From Clostridia bacterium (GTDB lineage: Bacteria > Bacillota > Clostridia > Oscillospirales > Acutalibacteraceae): a stretch of DNA of 64,000 nucleotides. The stretch spans positions 124,001 to 188,000 of the forward strand of contig JAFVTQ010000001.1 of assembly GCA_017503135.1 (NCBI GenBank), read 5' to 3'. A program made the position numbers and the translations under genes. The notes below the pieces were generated by a model. It ran no database searches. It saw only the letters and a program-made list of their open reading frames with translations, and was not told where the DNA came from. Positions 54,814-62,775 of this stretch are shown here, in pieces; position 1 is the stretch's first letter; every line of letters begins with the position of its first letter.

Positions 54814-55889
54814 TCTGCAAATTCCTTTTCCCATTTATCCATTGCGAGAGTGCAAAGCTTGTCAAGCAAGTCACCATAAGAAATTCCTGCTTTATCCATA
54901 AGCATTGGGTACATACTGATATTTGTAAAGCCGGGTAATGTGTTTGGCTCGTTAAGTAAAACTGCACCGTCAGAATATCTTACAAAAAAGTCAACTCTTG
55001 CAAGTCCTGAACAACCCCAAGCCTTATATGCTTTGATTGCTTGTGTTTGAACTTCTTTAATCTTATCTTCACCAATGCGAGCAGGGATATGAAGTCCACT
55101 ATCTGACTCATATTTTGCTTCGAAGTCATAGAATTCGTTGCTTGGTTCGATTTCACCAACTGCACCTGCGAATGGCTCGTCATTACCCATAACTGCACAT
55201 TCAACCTCTGCACCTAAAATTGCTTCTTCAACAACTACACGAGAGTCAAACTGCAAAGCGTATTCAAGTCCGCGATGAATTTCTTCAAGAGTTTTGGCTT
55301 TAACAACACCAACAGATGAGCCTGCATTTGCAGGTTTGATGAATACAGGCAAACCTAAATATTCTTCACATTCTTTTGCGAATTCTCTGCCACGAAGCTC
55401 AAAATCATATTTTGTGATATATTTCCATTTTGCTTGAGCAATATTGTTAATATCGCAGATTGCATTGGTCATAGCCTTATCCATACAAACGGCTGACGCC
55501 ATTGTGTTACAACCAACATAAGGAATGCCAGCAATAGTCAAAAGTCCTTGCATTGTGCCGTCTTCACCATTTTTGCCGTGAAGCACAGGGAAGCACACGT
55601 CAATTCTGATTTTTTCATATCCGTTATCGTTGAAAACAATAATGCCACGGTCGGCACGGTCTGTTGAGATAATTGCTTTTTTGAGATGTGTTTTGTCTTC
55701 AAGCCATTTGTCCTTTGGCAATTTTTCGAAATCGCCATCATAAAGGAACATTTCGCCTTGTTTTGTGATACCGAGCATTATAACATTGTATTTATCTTTT
55801 GGAATGTTTCTGATAACTGATGATGCAGATACAACTGAAACATCATGCTCAGAAGAAACACCACCAAAAATAATAAGCGCATTTTTCAT
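54810..55889 (-). CDS. ddl: D-alanine--D-alanine ligase
   Basis: Makes the D-Ala-D-Ala dipeptide of peptidoglycan precursors. The 359-residue ATP-grasp protein starts ALIIFGGVSSEHDVSVVSAS, has LHGKNGEDGTMQGLLTIAGIPYVG near 87, KPANAGSSVGVVKA near 187 and the metal-binding LLNEPNTLPGFTNISMYP near 320. ATG 55889 is chosen because GGGTGAT lies upstream; the earlier start at 55913 has none. The YVG segment is near the residues used to separate D-Ala from D-Lac or D-Ser ligases, but specificity was not tested. Confidence 0.92.
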   Translation of the reverse strand: MKNALIIFGGVSSEHDVSVVSASSVIRNIPKDKYNVIMLGITKQGEMFLYDGDFEKLPKDKWLEDKTHLKKAIISTDRADRGIIVFNDNGYEKIRIDVCFPVLHGKNGEDGTMQGLLTIAGIPYVGCNTMASAVCMDKAMTNAICDINNIAQAKWKYITKYDFELRGREFAKECEEYLGLPVFIKPANAGSSVGVVKAKTLEEIHRGLEYALQFDSRVVVEEAILGAEVECAVMGNDEPFAGAVGEIEPSNEFYDFEAKYESDSGLHIPARIGEDKIKEVQTQAIKAYKAWGCSGLARVDFFVRYSDGAVLLNEPNTLPGFTNISMYPMLMDKAGISYGDLLDKLCTLAMDKWEKEFAE

Positions 55890-55993
55890 AATTATCACCC
55901 TATAAAAAGTCATAATAACACATTTTAATAATTAACTATATTATTTTATCACAATATATTTAACTAATCAATTATAATATTCACAAATTTTTA

Positions 55994-56022
55994 ATGACAA
56001 ATTGAAATAAATGTGTTATATT
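55994..56022 (+). promoter_or_regulatory. Promoter for the two-domain protein gene
   Basis: ATGACA (55994-55999), 17 bases, TATATT (56017-56022) with TGt directly before it, an extended -10. The leader is about 40 bases. Confidence 0.6.
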
Positions 56023-56063
56023 ATATGGGATATCTAAATTTATAACGATTTGAGGTACTAAAA

Positions 56064-56945
56064 ATGCTCGACAGAAACGAAGCTCTTGCACTTGTATTAA
56101 AGGGTTGCAGTGCTAATTTTGAAGCAAATGAATTTAAGGTAAACATTCCTGAAAATATCGAGAAAGGTGACACACCAATCTTCACAGAAGAAGACAGTGC
56201 TTATCTTGAAATTGAAAAGAACAGTCTTGTTGTTCGTCTTGTAAGCCACAATAATATTCTTGATGTTATGGAGCAAAACGATAACGGTGAATTCAAAAAG
56301 GTTTCTTCAAACCTTTTTGACCTTGAAGATTTCACAGAAAGAGATATCAAATCTCTTTGCAACGAACTCTCTGACACTCTTGATACTGCTTACGGCAAGA
56401 AATCAAGAAAAGCAGCGGCAGCTAAAAAAGCTCCTGCAACTGTTTCAAAAACAGCAGTTAAAAATGGTATGTCTTATGACGCTAACACATTAGCTAACAG
56501 AATCACAACAGTTTATCCAGAGCTTAAGGATGCTTATAAAGAAAATTTCCAGAGATATGACGAGTTTTTGGGTGAAGATTTCTTTGTGAATCACGCTAAT
56601 GCATATATTATGGAAACTCTTCGTTCAAATGACCAGCAGAAAATTAAGAAGCTTATGAGAATTCTCAGCGACACTTATGAAAACGGAACAAATGATGTTC
56701 AGGATTTAGTTGTTGTTACAATTCTTGGTGAAATCAACAATGATGCTGATATTCTTGCAAAGTGCAGAGCAGAAATTACTGATGAAGATTTCTATGAAAC
56801 TTTGGTTGCAGTTAACCAATATCTTGCATCTTCAAAGGGCAAGAAAGCAAAAGAGCTTCTTAAAAACCCACCTGCATATAAGCCAAAGAAAGAGAAAAAA
56901 GGCTTTATGTCATCTATGATGTCAGCGGGTATGCCACAACAATAA
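56064..56945 (+). CDS. Two-domain protein with DUF7674-like C-terminus, unknown function
   Basis: The 293-residue cytoplasmic protein has an N-terminal alpha/beta domain (residues 1-110), an Ala/Lys-rich linker (about 113-135) and a helical C-terminal domain starting VYPELKDAYKENF, with DVQDLVVVTILGEIN near 212. The latter pattern resembles DUF7674 proteins, which I recall as immunity-protein-like. The tail is Lys-rich then Met-rich (MSSMMSAGMPQQ). The gene is monocistronic with its own promoter and terminator. Function unknown. Confidence 0.55.
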   Translation: MLDRNEALALVLKGCSANFEANEFKVNIPENIEKGDTPIFTEEDSAYLEIEKNSLVVRLVSHNNILDVMEQNDNGEFKKVSSNLFDLEDFTERDIKSLCNELSDTLDTAYGKKSRKAAAAKKAPATVSKTAVKNGMSYDANTLANRITTVYPELKDAYKENFQRYDEFLGEDFFVNHANAYIMETLRSNDQQKIKKLMRILSDTYENGTNDVQDLVVVTILGEINNDADILAKCRAEITDEDFYETLVAVNQYLASSKGKKAKELLKNPPAYKPKKEKKGFMSSMMSAGMPQQ

Positions 56946-56954
56946 TGTAAAACA

Positions 56955-56986
56955 AAAAGGGACTCAATCGAGCCCCTTAATTTTTT
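56955..56986. terminator. Terminator between converging genes
   Basis: AAGGG..CTC and GAG..CCCTT pair around an AATC loop with one mismatch; six T's follow on the plus strand. Confidence 0.75.
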
Positions 56987-57797
56987 AATCTTTTTTATCT
57001 TGCATTCTGCGCCAATGAAACAAATATTGTTGAGCAATTCCTTCAGTGCCCTTTGTGCATTCGGGCAATCCGTCAGGATACATCTCAGCCATAATTCGTT
57101 TAATCCAGACATCAACAGGGAATGCCTCAATTTTATGAAAACCATAGAGCAATGTGCATTCTGCAACCTTTGCACCCACACCGTTGATTTTTTGTAATTC
57201 TTCACGACCAAATTCGATTGGGTTTTTCTCGATAGCATAAAAATCAACTGTTCCGTTTGCAACCTTTTGTGCTGCGTCGATAATGTATTTTGCTCTGAAC
57301 CCTGAACGCAAGGGAGCTAAATCTTCAACTGTGAGTGTGGCAAGCTTTTCTGCTGATGGAAATGTTTTTTGCCCGCTTTCACCGTCACCAAAATTTTCGC
57401 AAAGACGGTCGATAATACCCTTTATTCTTGGAATATTGTTGTTTGCAGAAATTATAAACGAGCAAAGTGCCTCCCAAGGCTCTTGACGAAGAATTCTAAT
57501 ACCGTTGTAATCTTTAACGGCTTTTTTGAGATATTTATCGTCATATTTGCTTGTGATTTCTTCATAGTCACATTCAAAATCGAAATAACTTTTCCAGATT
57601 TTATTGAAATCATCTTCGTCACAATCGAAAATTATTTTATTTTCTTTTTGAAAAACAGTTAAAGGTTTGGAAAAAGCAATGCCATGCCATTTTCCATTAT
57701 TTTCTGTCCAACGAAACGCCTGACCACAATCAAGAGTAAGTCCTAAATCGAAAACAGGGGGACACTCTATTTCAAAATGTTTCTTCGTAAAAATCAC
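56985..57797 (-). CDS. ogg: 8-oxoguanine DNA glycosylase (OGG1-type)
   Basis: Removes oxidised guanine from DNA and cuts the backbone. The 270-residue protein has the N-terminal OGG domain (LTLDCGQAFRW near residue 20), then the HhH-GPD fold with NGVGAKVAECTLLYGF near 203, holding the catalytic lysine in AKVAEC, and the catalytic aspartate in FPVDVWIKR near 223. It is a typical bacterial OGG1 relative, distinct from MutM. A spacing of 412 bases separates it from the next plus-strand gene. Confidence 0.88.
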   Translation of the reverse strand: MIFTKKHFEIECPPVFDLGLTLDCGQAFRWTENNGKWHGIAFSKPLTVFQKENKIIFDCDEDDFNKIWKSYFDFECDYEEITSKYDDKYLKKAVKDYNGIRILRQEPWEALCSFIISANNNIPRIKGIIDRLCENFGDGESGQKTFPSAEKLATLTVEDLAPLRSGFRAKYIIDAAQKVANGTVDFYAIEKNPIEFGREELQKINGVGAKVAECTLLYGFHKIEAFPVDVWIKRIMAEMYPDGLPECTKGTEGIAQQYLFHWRRMQDKKD

Positions 57798-58209
57798 CTC
57801 GCAAAATAGCTAAAAATTTTTGAAAATTCTATTAAAAAGCACTAATAAAAAGTTGCACAAATCTTTTAGTAATTTTTTAAGTAGTTAAAGCAACAGAATG
57901 TATAATTTGTCAAGTAATTACAACAAATTGTATTTGATATAATTTTCACAAACTTTTTATAAAATTGTCGAAAATTGGCAAAAACCTTTGATTTTCAATG
58001 AAATCAGGGCAAGTTATAAACATTTTCAACAGAGTTTTCAACAATTTCGTTGAAAAGTCAATTATACTTTCTGTATAAATTTATGCGTAATTATTTTTGG
58101 TGAAAATCCCATATTGACAAATTTTTCATATAATTTCTATTGGTAAAAGAGTATAAAACTGACTAAAAATGCCTATGATATTTTAAAATGAATTTGTGAG
58201 GATATAAAA
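57798..58209. other. AT-rich gene-free gap with small repeats
   Basis: No convincing gene, RNA or terminator is visible. The stretch holds a 9-base direct repeat TTTTCAACA (58023-58031 and 58035-58043), an inverted repeat TTTTCAAC/GTTGAAAA around 58035-58056, and a small hairpin TGATTT/AAATCA near 57990-58007. A TTGACA at 58114-58119 lacks a matching -10 at 17 bases. Promoters for the flanking divergent genes must lie here. Confidence 0.5.
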
Positions 58210-58473
58210 ATGGTAAAAGGCATTAATCGACAAGTTTTAGAGATTCTTGAACCCCAATGTGATTACTTTGAAAAGGCATTGTTTTTTGTTAAACCTGAAT
58301 ACAGCAACGAGAGTGACGCTAAATTGCGAAATCAGGCGTTGAAAAGTATTCAAAATTCTAATTCTGTACCCAAAACGCGAAAGCAAAAGGTAAAAAGCAA
58401 AATGTTTTTTGTCGCACAAATGCTTTCATCTGCGGTGGTGGGGTCAATTATAACAGCACTGATTATAAAATAA
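58210..58473 (+). CDS. Small tail-anchored membrane protein, unknown function
   Basis: The 87-residue protein has a soluble, charged N-terminal part (residues 1-60) and one hydrophobic segment at the C-terminus (about 66-86, SSAVVGSIITALIIK). The sequence GAGG precedes the ATG. Its end overlaps the converging peptidase gene by 11 bases. No family recognised. Confidence 0.6.
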   Translation: MVKGINRQVLEILEPQCDYFEKALFFVKPEYSNESDAKLRNQALKSIQNSNSVPKTRKQKVKSKMFFVAQMLSSAVVGSIITALIIK

Positions 58474-59527
58474 TCAAATCTTTAGGTGCATTGGTGAGAT
58501 TTTCGCAGCCGTTTTCGGTGATAAGAGCCATATCTTCAATTCTCACACCAAATTTATCAGGGATATAAATACCGGGCTCAACTGTGACAATGTTGCCAAC
58601 CTGTAAAATACTGTCAGAAGCAGGTGAGAGATTTGGAAATTCGTGGATTTCAACACCAACACCATGACCGGTTGAATGTGTGAAATATTGACCATACCCA
58701 GCATCTCTTATGACACTTCGTGCAAATTCGTCACCGTCTTTGCAATTTATACCCGAACGGATATTTGCAAGACAGTTGTTCTGTGCTTTAAGCACAATGT
58801 CATAAACATTTTTCATTTCGTCAGTAGCAAAGCCCATGGCAATAGTACGGGTCATATCACTGTGATAACCATTTATAATTGTGCCAAAGTCGAGAGTGAT
58901 AAAATCACCATTCTCGATTTTTTTGTTGCTTGGAACACCGTGTGGCATTGATGAGTTTGCTCCACTGACCGCAATAGTTTCAAAGGATAAGCCCTCGCCA
59001 CCATTACGAAGCATATAAAAATCTAATTCTAATGCGATTTCTTTTTCAGTAACACCAACTTTAATGAATTTTAAAATATGTTCAAAAGCATTTTCTGCAA
59101 TTCGTTGAGCTTTTATAATGCTTTCAACTTCGTTTCGAGTTTTGATTGAACGGATTGAATTTATAATTGTATCAAGTGTGGTGTCAGTTGAAATACTGAT
59201 GTTTTTAAGCACACCTTTAAGTGAGTTATATGTAGAAACTGTCATTTTTGTTGATTCAACAAGCAAATGACGACAATTCATCTCGTTAAGTATTGTTGCG
59301 ATTTGCGGATATGTTTTGCCCAAAAGCATAACTTCACAAGCAGAAATCTGCTTTTCTGCCGCTTCAATGTATCTTCCGTCAGTAATAAAAACTGCACGGT
59401 CAGATGACACAAGCAAAAATCCGTCAGAAGACTCAAATCCTGTGAAATATTTTCGGTTTTCAGGGGAGATAATAAGTGCGCAAAACCCCGCGCCTTTATC
59501 CTTTAAAAGTTTTTGTAAATTATTCAT
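58463..59527 (-). CDS. pepP: Xaa-Pro aminopeptidase (M24 family)
   Basis: Cleaves the N-terminal residue before proline. The 354-residue protein has a creatinase-type N-terminal domain (residues 1-125) and the pita-bread catalytic domain with metal ligands in ITLDFGTIINGYHSDMTRT (two Asp), TGHGVGVEIHE (His), VEPGIY (Glu) and the last Glu in VRIEDMALIT. The start near 59527 overlaps the yqeG stop, with GGTG just upstream; ATG 59530 is an equal alternative. Confidence 0.9.
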   Translation of the reverse strand: MNNLQKLLKDKGAGFCALIISPENRKYFTGFESSDGFLLVSSDRAVFITDGRYIEAAEKQISACEVMLLGKTYPQIATILNEMNCRHLLVESTKMTVSTYNSLKGVLKNISISTDTTLDTIINSIRSIKTRNEVESIIKAQRIAENAFEHILKFIKVGVTEKEIALELDFYMLRNGGEGLSFETIAVSGANSSMPHGVPSNKKIENGDFITLDFGTIINGYHSDMTRTIAMGFATDEMKNVYDIVLKAQNNCLANIRSGINCKDGDEFARSVIRDAGYGQYFTHSTGHGVGVEIHEFPNLSPASDSILQVGNIVTVEPGIYIPDKFGVRIEDMALITENGCENLTNAPKDLIIL

Positions 59528-60041
59528 CATAAACACCATATCCATAAAGTCTTTCAAATTCGGCAATTACTGGTTTTTCTTTTCTTCTGCGATTTGCATA
59601 GAAAATTGGGAAACGGGTTTCGCCCTCTAATGCATCAACAAGTACAGCGATTGCCCCACAATTGTTTGCCGCTAAAACATCAGCAAAAATCTGGTCACCC
59701 ACCATTGCCATTTCCGTTATTTTTACACCCATAAGCTCTGCGCCCATTAAAAGTTTCTTTGCTTTTGGCTTTCGAGCATATGATAAATGAGCAAGACCTA
59801 AACTCTCTGCAACCTTTTGTGGACGCTTACCGATGGCATTTGAAATAATCATTACTTTGATGCCTGAATCTTGTATCTCTTTGAGCCAAGATTCTAACCC
59901 GTCGATAACATTTTCTTTTCCGTCGTTGCAAATTGTGTTGTCAATATCAAGGGCAACTGCGCGAGCACCCATTTTATTCAAATCTTCAACAGTAATATCA
60001 AGAACACTTTTAAAACGATATTTGGGCATTGGTGAAACCAT
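59520..60041 (-). CDS. yqeG: YqeG-family HAD phosphatase
   Basis: A 173-residue HAD-superfamily phosphatase (IIIA type). It has the nucleophile motif ALDIDNTI near residue 32, ISN near 64, and the metal-binding VGDQIFADVLAAN near 113. In other Firmicutes yqeG sits in front of a ribosome-assembly GTPase gene; here pepP follows instead. AAGGAG lies six bases before the ATG. Substrate unknown. Confidence 0.88.
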   Translation of the reverse strand: MVSPMPKYRFKSVLDITVEDLNKMGARAVALDIDNTICNDGKENVIDGLESWLKEIQDSGIKVMIISNAIGKRPQKVAESLGLAHLSYARKPKAKKLLMGAELMGVKITEMAMVGDQIFADVLAANNCGAIAVLVDALEGETRFPIFYANRRRKEKPVIAEFERLYGYGVYDE

Positions 60042-60069
60042 AAAAAACTCCTTAACCGAAAACAGAATA

Positions 60070-60116
60070 AAAAAATAGTGGGCAATCCGTCAATGGATGC
60101 CCACTTGCGTTTTTAA
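60070..60116 (-). terminator. Terminator after rpsU
   Basis: AGTGGGCAATCC (60077-60088) and GGATGCCCACT (60095-60105) form a stem with one bulged base and a 6-base loop; the A tract before it is a run of six or more T's on the minus strand. Confidence 0.9.
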
Positions 60117-60140
60117 AACATAGCTCCGCAAAGCCTAAGA

Positions 60141-60317
60141 TTATTTAAACTTACGCTTACGTGCAGCCTCAGACTTCTTCTTTCTCTTAACAGAAGGCTT
60201 TTCGTAATGCTCTCTTTTGCGTACTTCTTGAATTACGCCGTCGCGAGAAGTCTGTCTCTTAAATCTTCTGAGAGCACTTTCCAAGGACTCGTTTTCTTTA
60301 ACTTTTACCTGACTCAT
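60141..60317 (-). CDS. rpsU: 30S ribosomal protein S21
   Basis: A 58-residue protein of the small ribosomal subunit. It reads [20 protein letters not shown] at its start, then a basic stretch with [18 protein letters not shown] and ends RKRKFK, the standard S21 pattern. GGAGGG lies seven or eight bases before the ATG. A separate terminator lies between it and yqeG, so it is transcribed on its own or from an upstream promoter around 60330-60400. Confidence 0.95.
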   Translation of the reverse strand: MSQVKVKENESLESALRRFKRQTSRDGVIQEVRKREHYEKPSVKRKKKSEAARKRKFK

Positions 60318-60387
60318 TAAAAATCCCTCCCTTTACATTGGGATACATTGTGTATTATACAATAACAAAAGTCAACTGTCAATAACT

Positions 60388-60490
60388 AATTTTTGCAGAT
60401 TTTCCGTAATACTTCCTTGCTTTCGCCTCGCGGTATATTCATACAGCTTCAGCTCTGCAAGATTGCCTTACGAAAAATCTGCTAAAAATT
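60388..60490. repeat. Palindromic element of about 100 bases
   Basis: The outer arms AATTTTT-GCAGATTTT-CGTAA (60388-60409) and TTACG-AAAATCTGC-AAAAATT (60468-60490) pair over about 20 bases with two single-base interruptions. CTTGC/GCAAG pair further inside. There is no open frame, and A/T runs mark both ends, so it looks like a small non-autonomous repeat (MITE-like) of a kind scattered in Clostridia genomes. No second copy is seen in this window. Confidence 0.6.
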
Positions 60491-60526
60491 AAATTTGCAA
60501 CTTTACTAAAATCGACCAACAAAAAA

Positions 60527-60556
60527 GTAGGGGCGAGTCTCTGTGCTCGCCCGTAG
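60527..60556. repeat. Short GC-rich palindrome
   Basis: GTAGGGGCGAG, an 8-base loop and CTCGCCCGTAG form a 7-bp GC stem. It resembles the small intergenic palindromes (GTAGGGGCGA...TCGCCC type) that recur in many anaerobe genomes. It lies 36 bases from the preceding palindromic element, filling the gap between rpsU and the XRE regulator. Confidence 0.55.
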
Positions 60557-60619
60557 AAAATATGTTTATTTGCTTTTTTAAAGTTGCCAGCGTAAAATGG
60601 TGGTTTGTTTGCAATAAAT

Positions 60620-60904
60620 TTATTTGCTTGTTCCATTTATATCCTTTATTATCATATTGATGTGTTGAACTTGCGTTTCAGAAAGACCTTTAACACTAAT
60701 TCTAGGTTCATTTTCTCTACCTAACATATAGTCTGTGGTTACACCAAAAAAATCTGCTATCTTTATCAACAAATCTATTGATGGCTGAATGTTGCTATTT
60801 TCCCAATTGGAAACGGATTGCTTTGTCACAGATAATGCATTTGCTAATTCAACTTGACTATAATTATTTGCAATTCTCAATTCTTTAATACGAATACTTA
60901 ACAT
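60620..60904 (-). CDS. XRE-family helix-turn-helix regulator
   Basis: A 94-residue DNA-binding protein of the Cro/C1 type. The helix-turn-helix occupies residues 5-60: IKELRIANNYSQVELANALS, SVTKQSVSNWENSN, then FFGVTTDYMLGREN. The tail (about 30 residues) may mediate dimer contacts. ATG 60904 is chosen for the AAAGGA site seven bases upstream. It is divergent from a zinc-ribbon membrane protein gene; two similar inverted repeats lie between them, so it probably controls both. Confidence 0.86.
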   Translation of the reverse strand: MLSIRIKELRIANNYSQVELANALSVTKQSVSNWENSNIQPSIDLLIKIADFFGVTTDYMLGRENEPRISVKGLSETQVQHINMIIKDINGTSK

Positions 60905-60926
60905 AGCAATGTCCTTTCGCGTCAAA

Positions 60927-60947
60927 TTTTACAATACTATTGTAAAA
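60927..60947. promoter_or_regulatory. Operator 1 of the second XRE regulator
   Basis: TTTTACAAT-ACT-ATTGTAAAA is a perfect inverted repeat with 9-base arms and a 3-base spacer. It covers the -10 region of the regulator's own likely promoter (TTGTCA, 16 bases, TAGTAT on the minus strand). Confidence 0.72.
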
Positions 60948-60954
60948 GCAAATC

Positions 60955-60983
60955 TTGACAATATAAAAATACTATGGTATTGT
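60955..60983 (+). promoter_or_regulatory. Promoter for the zinc-ribbon membrane protein
   Basis: TTGACA (60955-60960), 17 bases, TATTGT (60978-60983). The same TTGACAA, read on the other strand, supplies the TTGTCA of the regulator promoter, so the two promoters overlap at their -35 boxes. Operator 2 covers the -10. Confidence 0.68.
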
Positions 60984-60984
60984 A
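60970..60984. promoter_or_regulatory. Operator 2 of the second XRE regulator
   Basis: TACTATGGTATTGTA agrees with the core of operator 1 (TACAATACTATTGTA) at 12 of 15 positions. Its centre is 40 bases from that of operator 1. Confidence 0.6.
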
Positions 60985-61032
60985 ATATTTGACAGAATAT
61001 ATCATATTCTGCATCAAAAAGGAGAAAAGGAA

Positions 61033-61605
61033 ATGGATAATCAAGTTTTTTCAAACGAACAACAAAACATTCAACCAACAAACACAGAAACACAACAGAC
61101 AATAGATACTGTTCCTATCCAAGAAACATTACCACCAGTATTTTGTTCAAAATGCGGAACACAAATTCCGCCAAACAGCAACTTTTGTCCTTCTTGTGGA
61201 AAAACTCAAAAAAAGAAATCGAAAAAATTTCCAATAGTTTTCATAGCTGTAGTAGTGTTTTTATTTTTAAAATTATTAGGGTCGGGTTCTTCTTCAGATT
61301 TGACTTCGGTATATAATTCAATTGTCGATAGTGATTTGTCAATATATGCAAGCATCTCTTCCGACGGAAAATCTATTAATGTGGATACCAATCCATATAA
61401 TGTTGAAGATTATTATCGTTCGCAAGCATACGTTTTAGTTAAAGATATTAATGAAGCACTTGATTTGCCTGATTCTGTTTACACTAAAATGAGCGAGACG
61501 TCTGCTCTTGATGGTAGAATATCCGAAGAACATGGCAATATACGTGTAAGTTGGAAATACCATCCAGATAATGGCTTAGAGATTATTTATGAAGTAGTTG
61601 ATTAA
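61033..61605 (+). CDS. Zinc-ribbon single-pass membrane protein, unknown function
   Basis: The 190-residue protein has a Gln/Thr/Asn-rich N-terminus (1-36), a zinc ribbon with CSKCG and CPSCG (about 38-57), a basic run, one membrane segment (PIVFIAVVVFLFLKLLG, about 67-84) and an outer domain of about 105 residues (from TSVYNSIVDSDLSIYA) that may be beta-rich. GGAGAAAAGG lies before the ATG. Control by the divergent XRE regulator is indicated by operators in the shared promoter region. A strong terminator follows. Confidence 0.65.
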   Translation: MDNQVFSNEQQNIQPTNTETQQTIDTVPIQETLPPVFCSKCGTQIPPNSNFCPSCGKTQKKKSKKFPIVFIAVVVFLFLKLLGSGSSSDLTSVYNSIVDSDLSIYASISSDGKSINVDTNPYNVEDYYRSQAYVLVKDINEALDLPDSVYTKMSETSALDGRISEEHGNIRVSWKYHPDNGLEIIYEVVD

Positions 61606-61635
61606 TTCTTTGGCAAAAAATTGACAGTACAATAA

Positions 61636-61669
61636 AAAGGGAAAGACATTTTAGTGTCTTTCCCTTTAA
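61636..61669. terminator. Bidirectional terminator
   Basis: AAAGGGAAAGACA (61636-61648) and TGTCTTTCCCTTT (61655-61667) form a perfect 13-bp stem with a 6-base loop. It serves the zinc-ribbon gene and the converging dehydrogenase gene. Confidence 0.88.
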
Positions 61670-61673
61670 CATT

Positions 61674-62633
61674 TTATTTATTAACAACATTCTGTGGATT
61701 ACCGTTTAAATATGCTTTTACATTTTCTTCTAAAATGTTCATAAGTCTTTCTCTTGTTTCAAATCCTGCCCAGGCGATGTGTGGGGTGATAAAACAATTT
61801 TTCGCAGAGAGCAACGGGTTGTCTGCTTTTGGTGGCTCAACTGTAAGCACATCAAGTCCTGCACCACGAAGCTTACCCTTATTGAGCGCGTCTGCAAGTG
61901 CTTGGTCATTGACAACAGGTCCGCGACTTGTGTTGATAATAATCGCACCGTCTTTGCATTTAGAGATAAACTCTTCATTCACAAGTCCTGTTGTTTTTTC
62001 TGTGAGTGGACAATGGAATGAAATAATATCACTTGTCTTTGCGAGGGTATCCATATCAACCCAGGAAAAATTCTTTCTGTGACTTTGGTCTGTTTCGTGA
62101 CCTGAAACTGCAACAACATTCATTTTAAAAGCCTCTGCAATATCTGCAACGGCTTGCCCTATCTGACCGAAGCCCACAATACCAAGTGTTTTACCACAAA
62201 GCTCTGTGAGTGGAGTTTTCCAATAACAGAAATCGGGGCAATTAGCCCAGTCACCATTTCTTACACTTTCGCTATGGATTCCAACAGCATTTGTGATTTC
62301 AAGAATAAGTGAGAATGTGAGCTGCGCAACTGCATTTGTTGAATATGAAGGAATATTTGAAACGGGTACGCCCATTCCTTTTGCATATTCGCAGTCAACC
62401 ACATTATATCCTGTTGATTCAAGGGCAATATATTTAAGGTTAGAAAGCTGTGATAAAGTCTCTTTTGTGATAGGTGTTTTATTTGTAATCACAACATCTG
62501 CACCCATACATCTTTCAAGAATTTTATCGGCAGGTGTTCTGTCATAAATCTCACATTCACCTAAATTTTCAAGCCATTCCCAAGACAAATCACCGGGGTT
62601 GAGAGCATAAGAATCAAGCACAACAAATTTCAA
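61674..62633 (-). CDS. D-2-hydroxyacid dehydrogenase (glycerate dehydrogenase-like)
   Basis: The 319-residue NAD(P)-dependent enzyme of the D-isomer-specific family begins KFVVLDSYALNPGDLSW, the pattern of glycerate/hydroxypyruvate reductases. It has the dinucleotide motif VGFGQIGQAVADIAEAF near residue 147, the substrate-binding Arg in INTSRGPVVND near 232, Glu in VEPP near 264 and the catalytic His in TPHIAW near 283. I use the TTG at 62633, since the GTG nine bases earlier crowds the AAAGG site. Confidence 0.86.
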   Translation of the reverse strand: MKFVVLDSYALNPGDLSWEWLENLGECEIYDRTPADKILERCMGADVVITNKTPITKETLSQLSNLKYIALESTGYNVVDCEYAKGMGVPVSNIPSYSTNAVAQLTFSLILEITNAVGIHSESVRNGDWANCPDFCYWKTPLTELCGKTLGIVGFGQIGQAVADIAEAFKMNVVAVSGHETDQSHRKNFSWVDMDTLAKTSDIISFHCPLTEKTTGLVNEEFISKCKDGAIIINTSRGPVVNDQALADALNKGKLRGAGLDVLTVEPPKADNPLLSAKNCFITPHIAWAGFETRERLMNILEENVKAYLNGNPQNVVNK

Positions 62634-62775
62634 AGTAATCACTACCTTTAAGTATGTATATATTATAGTGTTATATTTAATATTATAATAACAAAAATAT
62701 TGACCTTTTTCAATAAATATTATAAAATTAAGATGTATATGTATGTTTACAGATTAATGAAGAAAGGGGATGCAG

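Noticed and set aside
58114..58134. TTGACA with TATAAT before the small tail-anchored protein gene
   Set aside because: Only 9 bases separate the two boxes, too few for a sigma-70-type promoter.
60439..60636. A 65-codon minus-strand open frame between rpsU and the XRE regulator
   Set aside because: It runs through both palindromic repeats and into the regulator gene, so it is a by-product of repeat sequence rather than a gene.
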